Below the pieces are notes generated by a model. It made no database searches, was not told the origin of the DNA, and worked only from the letters and a program-made list of their open reading frames with translations. A DNA stretch of 9,274 nucleotides from Ectothiorhodospiraceae bacterium (lineage in GTDB: Bacteria > Pseudomonadota > Gammaproteobacteria > Thiohalomonadales > Thiohalomonadaceae): contig SLDE01000070.1 of the NCBI GenBank assembly GCA_007125455.1, positions 1 to 9,274 on the forward strand. The letters run 5' to 3'. The position numbers and the translations under genes were made by a program. Below, one piece after another: positions 1 to 5,152 of the stretch (position 1 is the stretch's first letter; the number at the start of each line of letters is the position of its first letter).

Positions 1-12
1 AAAATCGGGCGA

Positions 13-154
13 CCATTTTGCCGGGAACGTTTTGCCTGGAGCAAAACGTCACCGCCGAAGGCGGGTGCGAAGCACGAAGGACAGGATGTCCGTAGTAGCA
101 AAATGGAACAGCCGCAGGCTGGCCCGTCAGGGCAAAGCCCATGGAGGGGCTTTG
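13..154. repeat. Nested array of perfect hairpins (unclassified structured element)
   Basis: This stretch is built almost entirely of perfect inverted repeats. A 9-bp outer stem pairs 13-21 (CCATTTTGC) with 98-106 (GCAAAATGG). Inside it lie four hairpins: 27-35/41-49 (9 bp, loop CTGGA), 52-56/60-64 (5 bp, loop GAA), 65-68/72-75 (4 bp, loop GAA) and 79-83/87-91 (5 bp, loop GGA). Outside it follow 109-113/117-121 (5 bp, loop GCA), 122-125/130-133 (4 bp, loop GTCA) and 133-140/147-154 (8 bp, loop ATGGAG); the last two share base 133. No T-run follows, so it is not a standard terminator. The segment 67-73 is GCGAAGC, known from biophysics as an exceptionally stable DNA mini-hairpin. It may be a mobile palindromic repeat, a structured RNA or a single-stranded-DNA recognition site; I cannot assign a family. 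Frame +1 is also open from base 1 to a TGA at 175-177, so it could overlap the tail of an upstream gene. Confidence 0.6.
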
Positions 155-270
155 TAACGCACTCTCGCCCCGCATGAGTAGACAACAACAGCCTGTTAGT
201 GCGCTGATGGCAGGGAACCATCGGCCCCTGCTGCAGCCCAACCAAGCAGACGATATACCCCCGCCCGATA
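155..270. other. Intergenic stretch with no recognisable gene
   Basis: Between the hairpin array and the putative promoter of the first gene I see no ORF with coding character and no RNA gene. The only structure noticed is a 6-bp complementary pair, CGCACT at 158-163 and AGTGCG at 198-203, with a 34-base loop, which is too weak to interpret. Confidence 0.5.
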
Positions 271-298
271 TTGGCCTAAACTAAAGGGCACTTCTAAA
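271..298 (+). promoter_or_regulatory. Possible sigma-70 promoter of the 328-1104 gene
   Basis: TTGGCC (271-276) and TCTAAA (293-298) each match the -35 and -10 consensus at four of six positions and are separated by 16 bases. Transcription would begin near 305, about 20 bases before the ATG at 328. The match is modest and is offered only because it lies at a sensible distance from the start codon. Confidence 0.3.
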
Positions 299-327
299 TT
301 CATCAACCGCCTAGCTGGAGACACCCA

Positions 328-1104
328 ATGGATGAGAACCTCGTCCAAGTAGACATCGACCTGCGTCACCTGGAAAAGCAGATCATCATCCACTACGAAA
401 GGCTGGAGGCAACCGCCCCGCCGAATATAGCTCACCTGAAGATCCCCTTCGAGGAGGCCCAGGGCTACCTGGCGGCGCTGGAGGCGCTCAACCAGCGCCT
501 GCACGGCGGCTCAGGCATGCTACAACTGGTCACCGACGACCACGACCAGCTACGCATCCGCACCGTGGTACTGTGCAACCTGCTAGAGAGAGAGATCCCC
601 AAGCCCTATCTGGGACGGGTCATCTCCGAGATCCGCGACACATCCACACCGACAGACAGTCCCGTCTCGCCCTTCCCCGCGTCCGCCGACGCCGGGCAGA
701 CTGCAGAGCGCGCCAGCGGAGGGATGTTCGGCCGCTTCGACGGGGATGAACAAGACCGCCAACGCCCCGCCAGCGGCAGCCCACCCCGCTTCACCGCACC
801 CCAGCACAGTGATAGCGGCAGCGGCAGCGAAGAGGATGAAGCCCTGCCGGTGGAGGTCATGCGCACCATGGGGCTGCACTATCTGATGGAAGAGGATACT
901 CAAAAACTGGTCAAACCCGATCAAGCCATGCCCCGCGTCACCCAAGGTAGCCAACTGCCCGCCTCCCTGGCCCGCTTTGTCGCCAAAGACCTGGCCGAGG
1001 CCCACTTCGCCACCCGCCCACTACGCCCCAAGATCGCCCGCACCCCAGATGAACTGCGGCGCAAGCTGGCCGACCGGGAGCAACAGGGCGACAAGCCCCA
1101 GTAA
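328..1104 (+). CDS. Protein of unknown function, 258 aa
   Basis: I do not recognise this family. The ATG at 328 has a good ribosome-binding site, GGAG at 317-320 with 7 bases of spacing, and translation runs to a TAA at 1102-1104. There is no signal peptide or membrane segment, so a cytoplasmic location is inferred. The protein has three parts. Residues 1-105 look folded, with alternating hydrophobic and charged residues and a segment LRIRTVVLCNLLEREIPKPY at about 75-94. Residues 106-172 are a low-complexity linker rich in Ser, Pro, Gly and Asp/Glu. Residues 173-258 are basic and probably helical, ending in a Lys/Arg/Gln-rich tail. This folded-linker-folded layout would suit an adaptor or regulatory protein, but that is speculation. 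The next gene, mscS-like, is on the same strand 135 bases downstream; the gap and the intervening small hairpin do not argue strongly for an operon. Four other frames are open across much of the gene, as expected at high GC. Confidence 0.75.
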   Translation: MDENLVQVDIDLRHLEKQIIIHYERLEATAPPNIAHLKIPFEEAQGYLAALEALNQRLHGGSGMLQLVTDDHDQLRIRTVVLCNLLEREIPKPYLGRVISEIRDTSTPTDSPVSPFPASADAGQTAERASGGMFGRFDGDEQDRQRPASGSPPRFTAPQHSDSGSGSEEDEALPVEVMRTMGLHYLMEEDTQKLVKPDQAMPRVTQGSQLPASLARFVAKDLAEAHFATRPLRPKIARTPDELRRKLADREQQGDKPQ

Positions 1105-1117
1105 GGAGCCTCCCCGC

Positions 1118-1132
1118 CAAGCCATCGGCTTG
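1118..1132. other. Small hairpin after the unknown gene
   Basis: CAAGCC (1118-1123) and GGCTTG (1127-1132) form a perfect 6-bp stem with an ATC triloop, 13 bases after the stop codon of the 328-1104 gene. No U-tract follows, so if it ends transcription it does so weakly. It may simply stabilise the 3' end of the mRNA. Confidence 0.3.
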
Positions 1133-1239
1133 CAGCTAACGGCTTCTCGTCACGCTGACATGCACCCTTTATTCGAGACACTACACTATCTGCTACCCTT
1201 AACGGATGAAGTAGCTAGCGACCAATGTAGGGAGGGCTC

Positions 1240-2151
1240 ATGAACTGGGCGGAGCTGTTTGGCGATTCGATCAGCCTGGAGGGGATCATCGTCAGTGGGA
1301 TGCGCATTCTGCTGGTGGTTGCCCTGATCTGGCTTGTTGCCTGGGGGATCAAAGGGCTGCTGGGGCGACTAGAAAAAGCGCTGGTGGACAAGGGAAAGGA
1401 GCAGGGCGAGGTGCCGAGTGAGGCGCGCAAGCGTGCCGAGACCCTGGTACGCCTGTTGCGTCAGGCCGTGATCATCCTGTTATGGATCGTTGCCAGCCTG
1501 ATCATCCTGCAGGAGTTGGGGGTAGAGATCACCCCGATCCTCGCCAGTGCCGGGATCGCCGGGCTAGCGCTAGGCTTTGGCGCGCAAAACCTGGTGCGCG
1601 ACATCATCGCCGGTTTCTTTATCATCCTGGAGAACCAGGTGCGGGTGGGGGATGTGGCGCTGATCAACAGCACCGGCGGACTGGTCGAGGGGGTGAACTT
1701 CCGCACCATCGTATTGCGTGATCTCTCCGGGATTGTGCACGTCTTTCCCAATGGCACCATCACCACCCTCTCCAACCTCACCCGCGACTGGTCCGGCTAC
1801 GTCTTCGATATCCGCGTCGACTATCGGGAGGATGCCGATCAGGTGATGGCCCTAATGCGTGAGGTGGGGCGTGAGTTGCGCGAGGACAGCCACTACGGGC
1901 CACTGATGGTAGAGGACGTGGAGATCTTCGGTGTCGATGACTTCACCGATTCAGCGCTAATGATCAAGGGGCGGCTGCGCACTAAACCGATCAAACAGTG
2001 GGAAGTAGGGCGTGAGTTCCGCCGCCGCCTCAAACTGGCCTTCGAGCAGGCAAATATCGCCATCCCCTTCCCGCAGCGTACCTTGCACTTTGGCAGCGAA
2101 GAGATGCAGCAGTTCATGCAACTGCTGCAGGAAAAAGGAGGAAGTCAGTGA
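1240..2151 (+). CDS. MscS-family mechanosensitive ion channel, 303 aa
   Basis: An inner-membrane channel of the small-conductance mechanosensitive (MscS) family, expected to open under membrane tension and release solutes during hypo-osmotic shock. The length is close to E. coli MscS (286 aa). Predicted membrane segments lie near residues 18-40, 71-93 and 99-128. The third carries the pore-lining Gly/Ala pattern and family signature (GLALGFGAQNLVRDIIAGFF, 108-127). The beta domain follows (about 130-190, with FPNGTITTLSN) and then the cytoplasmic alpha/beta vestibule, ending with the family motif IPFPQRTLHF at about 275-284. The ATG at 1240 is preceded by GGGAGGG (1230-1236), a strong ribosome-binding site. 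A basic stretch separates TM1 from TM2. Homologues with three transmembrane segments range from true safety valves to low-conductance channels, so the exact paralogue (MscS, YkuT-like or other) cannot be fixed by eye. The stop codon lies inside a 10-base direct repeat described separately. Confidence 0.95.
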   Translation: MNWAELFGDSISLEGIIVSGMRILLVVALIWLVAWGIKGLLGRLEKALVDKGKEQGEVPSEARKRAETLVRLLRQAVIILLWIVASLIILQELGVEITPILASAGIAGLALGFGAQNLVRDIIAGFFIILENQVRVGDVALINSTGGLVEGVNFRTIVLRDLSGIVHVFPNGTITTLSNLTRDWSGYVFDIRVDYREDADQVMALMREVGRELREDSHYGPLMVEDVEIFGVDDFTDSALMIKGRLRTKPIKQWEVGREFRRRLKLAFEQANIAIPFPQRTLHFGSEEMQQFMQLLQEKGGSQ

Positions 2152-2229
2152 CAAGGGGCAAGCAAAGGCAGTGACAAGCTAGAAGATTCAAGCTACAAGC
2201 GCCGGCCTTGCCACTTGCCCCAATCTTCT
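2146..2229. repeat. CAAG-rich palindromic repeat after mscS-like gene
   Basis: This segment repeats the word CAAG and its complement CTTG. The 10-mer CAGTGACAAG occurs directly at 2146-2155, where it contains the channel gene's stop codon, and at 2169-2178. GGGGCAAG (2155-2162) is complementary to CTTGCCCC (2214-2221), with GGCA (2167-2170) able to pair with TGCC (2209-2212) inside it. A second possible pairing, AGAAGATT (2181-2188) with AATCTTCT (2222-2229), crosses the first, so the two are alternatives or a pseudoknot. It resembles dispersed intergenic repeats of GC-rich gammaproteobacteria, but I cannot confirm the family. Confidence 0.5.
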
Positions 2230-2230
2230 C

Positions 2231-2282
2231 GTGGGAGCGGCTTCGCCGCGATTGATTTTAATCGCGCCGGAGGCGCTCCTAC
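2231..2282. repeat. REP-type palindromic pair (BIME-like)
   Basis: Two inverted REP-like units face each other across a short centre. The left unit begins GTGGGAGCGG and holds the hairpin GCGGC-TTC-GCCGC. The right unit holds GCGCC-GGA-GGCGC and, read on the minus strand, begins GTAGGAGCGC. The whole can fold into one long imperfect stem through GTGGGAGCG (2231-2239) and CGCTCCTAC (2274-2282), with the inner ATTGATTTTAAT as turn. REPs of this type are common in gammaproteobacterial intergenic regions, are mobilised in trans by RAYT/TnpA-REP transposases that recognise a GTAG-footed hairpin, and often lie between convergent genes, as here. No RAYT gene is in the window. Confidence 0.85.
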
Positions 2283-2293
2283 AAAGGCAGCAG

Positions 2294-2324
2294 GTAGGGT
2301 GCGGTGAGTCACACGAACCGCACC
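2294..2324. repeat. GTAG-footed hairpin, REP-like element
   Basis: GTAG at 2294-2297 sits directly at the foot of a perfect 8-bp hairpin, GGTGCGGT (2298-2305) with ACCGCACC (2317-2324), loop 11 bases. A GTAG tetranucleotide beside a hairpin is the layout recognised by REP-associated tyrosine transposases. The sequence differs from the neighbouring REP pair, so this would be a second class of element. No function is evident beyond that. Confidence 0.55.
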
Positions 2325-2400
2325 GATGGTGGAATGGATAGGGCTGAGGTGTTTACGGCGCTCAATGCCGCCACACCCCGTATCTCCCCCCCCTCCAAAG

Positions 2401-2424
2401 CCCCTCTCCCCTGGGGGAGAGGGG
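2401..2424. repeat. C/G-rich 10-11 bp hairpin, common dispersed repeat type
   Basis: CCCCTCTCCC (2401-2410) pairs perfectly with GGGAGAGGGG (2415-2424), loop CTGG with one more possible C-G pair, and is followed by a G-rich run GGGGTGAGGGGGC. Very similar C/T-rich palindromes are widespread in bacterial intergenic DNA. It lies 33 bases past the mltF stop on the minus strand and could block transcription from both converging genes. Neither side has a proper U-tract, so it is not called an intrinsic terminator. Confidence 0.6.
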
Positions 2425-2456
2425 TTGGGGTGAGGGGGCGGTTGCAAGTAAAAGCC

Positions 2457-4547
2457 CTACTCCCTCCCCCCCGTCAAACGCGCATAGGCCTCGTAGCGGT
2501 CGCGAATATGACGCACGTAGTTAACCGGCTCCTGGCCGCGCACATAGCCGTGGGTGGCCTGGCGGTGGTATGTTGGCTCGGCCAGCAGCAGCATCGCGCG
2601 CTCCACGTTGCCAAACCAGCGGTTGCGATCCCAGCCCTGTTTATCGGCAAGCCGCCGGGCATCACGCACATGACCGATCCCGGCGTTGTAGGCGGCGAGG
2701 GTGAACCACATGCGCTCGGCCATCTCCAGCTCGGGCTCGAAGCGACGCGTTAGCCAGTCCATGTATTTGATCCCGGCGTGGATCCCCTGCTCGGGATCGC
2801 GCAGGTTATCAAAGCCCAGTTCCTTGCCGGTGCGTGGCAACACCTGCATCAGCCCTTCAGCCCCCATCCAGGAGACCGCCTGCGCGTCAAAACGGCTCTC
2901 CTGGTACATCTGCGAAAGGATCAGCCGCCAGTCCATGCCGTAACGGGCGGCATGCTTGCGTACCAATTCGTCGTAGGGGGAGAGGGCAGCGTCACCGCGA
3001 TCGACCCGCTGGGTCACATGCTCATGGATGCGCTTGGTGTTACCGAAGTATTTGGTGCGGGTCATGTTGTAGAACAGGCCGCGATACTTCTCCTGATGAA
3101 AGGCGTTCACTGCCTCCAGCAACTGCGGATTGTCGGCGCGCATCAACCAGCCGTGGGGGCGGGATTCACTGAGGGTAAAGGCGGCTCGGATGTCGTCGCG
3201 GTAGGTTTGTTCGATATCGACGATGTGGCTATCGGCTACGGTCAGGTCGTAATCAGCACTGGCTACATTCGCGATGATCTGCTCGGTCTCCAGGGTCTCT
3301 GGGGCAGTCTCCAGGCGAAAGCCATGGGCCTGCTGCAGATCGCTCAGGGTCTCCCAGTAACTGCTGTTACGCCGCGCGACAATGTTTCGCCCGGCCAGGT
3401 CTTCCAGCGCACTGACGCCGGACTCATCATCGCGGGTGACCAACACCTCGGAGACATAGCGGTAGGGGCGCGAGAAGCGCAGCCCGCCCTGCTCCCGTTC
3501 CTCGGTGATGGTCAGCGAGGCGGCGGCCAGATCGGCCCGGCCCTGGCGCACCCAGTCGAGCAGCTCTTCGTGGCTGGGTGGTACCACCATTGCCACCCGC
3601 AGGTCGTGGCGCTCGGCAAAGCGCTTGACCAGCTCGTATTCAAAGCCCATCAACTCGCCGCGCAGCAGGAAGTAATTGGCGGCATTGTTGCGTGTGGCCA
3701 CGCGCAGCACCCCCCGTTTCTTGATCCCAGCCAAATCCTCGCGGTGGTCCTCATCCCGGGCACCTAGTAGTTGGTGTTCACTGAGATAACGGCTCAGGCT
3801 GGTGACAAAGTCGTGCTGCCCTTGCGGTACCGCCCAGCCAATCGGCTGCACGTTGGGCAATGCCAACACGATCTCGAGATCGGGCCAGGCGGGCAAGAGT
3901 GCCTCTGCACTGTTGCTGTCGAGCACGGTCAGTTCGCCCTCTCCCTCGGCCACCCTGTCCAGCAGTGCTTCCAGATCGGTTCCGGCAACCGCCTCGATGC
4001 GAAAGGGCTCCTGGAAGCGCTCCTTGCGGGTACGCTCCAGGGTCTCCTCGAAGCTGCTGCCCTGGTTGACTACCACTGTGCGCCCGGCCAGCTCGCGCAC
4101 GCTTGCCAGCGCATCGCCTTTGCGCCCCACGATCACCTCGCGCACGAATGTGACCGGGGCGCTGAACGAAACCCGCTGTAGGCGGGCCGGGGTAATGGTC
4201 AGGTTGGCGGCCGCCATATCCCCCTTGCCCTGCTCCAGGGAGGCGAAGATCGCCTCCACCGAATCGACCCCGACCCACTCGACAGCTCGCCCAGCCTGCT
4301 CGGCATAGCCGCGCACCAACTCCCGCTCCGCCGACTCAGGCAGGCCACGCCGAGGCAGAAAGTCCTCCCCATTGAGCTGACTCAGGGTAAGCACCCGCAG
4401 TGGCGGCCCTTCGTGCTGTGGCTTTGAGGCACGTTCGACACTGCTTGGCGTATCGGTTTCCTGGCTGCATCCAAATAAGAAGGAGGCCAGCAGCAGAAAC
4501 AGCAAGGGTGAGAGGTGGCGTGTTAGGGCATGGGGGTTTAGCATCAT
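2457..4547 (-). CDS. mltF: MltF-like lytic murein transglycosylase with two solute-binding domains, lipoprotein
   Basis: An outer-membrane lipoprotein that should cleave the MurNAc-GlcNAc bond of peptidoglycan, forming 1,6-anhydroMurNAc ends. Residues 1-27 are a lipoprotein signal with lipobox LFGC; the lipidated Cys is C27, and Ser at +2 predicts outer-membrane sorting. Two SBP_bac_3-type domains follow, about 48-255 and 276-490. Both keep the amino-acid-binding signature: T117/T119/R122 with D210, and T346/T348/R351 with D439. The SLT domain (about 525-650) has catalytic E550 in YQESRFD, the GLMQVLPRTG motif and AAYNAG. The second binding domain plus SLT aligns by eye with E. coli MltF (518 aa, one binding domain); at 696 aa the extra length is the additional N-terminal module. 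In Pseudomonas MltF this module allosterically controls the enzyme on muropeptide binding. Start: GGAG lies 4 bases before the ATG at 4547 and 7 before the ATG at 4544, so 4544 may be the true start. It is a single-gene unit facing the channel gene. Confidence 0.93.
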   Translation of the reverse strand: MMLNPHALTRHLSPLLFLLLASFLFGCSQETDTPSSVERASKPQHEGPPLRVLTLSQLNGEDFLPRRGLPESAERELVRGYAEQAGRAVEWVGVDSVEAIFASLEQGKGDMAAANLTITPARLQRVSFSAPVTFVREVIVGRKGDALASVRELAGRTVVVNQGSSFEETLERTRKERFQEPFRIEAVAGTDLEALLDRVAEGEGELTVLDSNSAEALLPAWPDLEIVLALPNVQPIGWAVPQGQHDFVTSLSRYLSEHQLLGARDEDHREDLAGIKKRGVLRVATRNNAANYFLLRGELMGFEYELVKRFAERHDLRVAMVVPPSHEELLDWVRQGRADLAAASLTITEEREQGGLRFSRPYRYVSEVLVTRDDESGVSALEDLAGRNIVARRNSSYWETLSDLQQAHGFRLETAPETLETEQIIANVASADYDLTVADSHIVDIEQTYRDDIRAAFTLSESRPHGWLMRADNPQLLEAVNAFHQEKYRGLFYNMTRTKYFGNTKRIHEHVTQRVDRGDAALSPYDELVRKHAARYGMDWRLILSQMYQESRFDAQAVSWMGAEGLMQVLPRTGKELGFDNLRDPEQGIHAGIKYMDWLTRRFEPELEMAERMWFTLAAYNAGIGHVRDARRLADKQGWDRNRWFGNVERAMLLLAEPTYHRQATHGYVRGQEPVNYVRHIRDRYEAYARLTGGRE

Positions 4548-4565
4548 TCGACTCCGTGTCGTGGG

Positions 4566-4593
4566 TTTATCGCATCACTTAATCGTCGGTTAA
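4566..4593 (-). promoter_or_regulatory. Possible mltF promoter with overlapping palindrome
   Basis: On the minus strand TTAACC (4593-4588) and GATAAA (4571-4566) are spaced by 16 bases, each matching consensus at four of six positions. The -35 element overlaps an imperfect palindrome, TTAATCG-T-CGGTTAA (4579-4593, one mismatch), which could be an operator. Both are weak single-site observations. Confidence 0.25.
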
Positions 4594-4676
4594 GGATAAG
4601 CGCGCACCGCCTCAGAGGGTAGCCCCGGTGCAGGGTGTTGAGACAACGACGACTGAGCACAAAGAACGTGTCGCGC

Positions 4677-4712
4677 AAAACAAAAAATGCCGCCCAGTCT
4701 GACTGGGCGGCA
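4677..4712 (-). terminator. Rho-independent terminator of ppiC
   Basis: TGCCGCCCAG (4688-4697) and CTGGGCGGCA (4703-4712) form a perfect GC-rich stem of 10 bp (12 if the loop closes further). Read on the minus strand the stem is followed immediately by TTTTTTGTTTT (4687-4677). It lies 44 bases beyond the ppiC stop and upstream of mltF, so it insulates mltF from ppiC/slt transcription. Confidence 0.93.
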
Positions 4713-4756
4713 CTCATGATACAACCGCTGAAGGGGAAAATCCCTCCCCTCGGGTA

Positions 4757-5038
4757 TCAGTCGTTACGGCTGGTCACTTCCAGCAGGTGGTAGCCGAACT
4801 GGGTCTTGACCGGCCCCTGCACGGTGTTTACCGGCGCAGAAAAGACCACTTTATCGAACTCCGGCACCATCATTCCGGGGCCGAACTCGCCCAGATCGCC
4901 CCCCTGGGCGGAAGAGGGGCATTTGGAATTCGCCTTGGCAACGCTGCCGAAATCGGCACCGTTTTCGATCTCTTCTTTGAGCTTCAGGCAGGCTTCTTCG
5001 CTGTCTACCAGGATGTGTCGTGCGGTGGCTTTGGCCAT
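4757..5038 (-). CDS. ppiC: Peptidyl-prolyl cis-trans isomerase PpiC (parvulin), 93 aa
   Basis: A stand-alone cytoplasmic parvulin that catalyses cis-trans isomerisation of peptide bonds before proline. Its 93 residues form one rotamase domain and match E. coli PpiC/Par10 in length and across the protein: HILVDSEEA near the N-terminus, the NGADFG and CPSSAQGGDLGEFGPGMMVP core, and the C-terminal QFGYHLLEV. No signal peptide is present. The start at 5038 is preferred over an in-frame ATG at 5143. It begins at the conserved Met-Ala-Lys of the family, and GGGAG lies just upstream on the minus strand; the longer version would add 35 unconserved residues that cross the likely promoter. It lies downstream of slt with a 114-base gap and has its own candidate extended -10 promoter, so it may be transcribed alone, from the slt promoter, or both. 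A strong terminator follows it. Confidence 0.96.
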   Translation of the reverse strand: MAKATARHILVDSEEACLKLKEEIENGADFGSVAKANSKCPSSAQGGDLGEFGPGMMVPEFDKVVFSAPVNTVQGPVKTQFGYHLLEVTSRND

Positions 5039-5066
5039 GGAGGGTCTCCCATTGGATAAAACGGCG

Positions 5067-5075
5067 ATCATACCA
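5067..5075 (-). promoter_or_regulatory. Extended -10 promoter candidate for ppiC
   Basis: On the minus strand the nine bases read TGGTATGAT: TATGAT matches the -10 consensus at five of six positions and is preceded by TGn, the extended -10 motif that can replace a good -35. No convincing -35 lies 17 bases further up. Transcription would begin about 20 bases before the ppiC ATG at 5038. Confidence 0.45.
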
Positions 5076-5152
5076 TATCCCCGCCAAGCCACCGCACCAG
5101 GGCAAAGCATTATGGGGGGAGTCCGGTGACAATCCCTTGCCACTGCCCCTAA

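Noticed and set aside
120..205. Integron attC-like site near GTTAG and TAACGC
   Set aside because: The bases do not fit the GTTRRRY/RYYYAAC core pair, the arms do not pair as attC requires, and no integrase or cassette is present.
2401..2424. Intrinsic terminator for mltF or the channel gene
   Set aside because: The stem is strong but neither strand has a U-tract after it, so it is reported as a repeat rather than a terminator.
2304..2753. 149-codon open frame on the plus strand
   Set aside because: It starts within the repeat mosaic and runs antisense into the mltF 3' end; the translated peptide simply reflects the palindromic repeats.
2778..3767. 329-codon open frame on the plus strand
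   Set aside because: It is antisense to the MltF-like gene, whose solute-binding and SLT motifs are unmistakable; the frame is a GC-rich shadow without recognisable protein features.
4757..5143. 128-aa version of PpiC starting at 5143
   Set aside because: The extra 35 residues are not part of the parvulin family, and the start would lie upstream of the extended -10; the 5038 start has a better ribosome-binding site.
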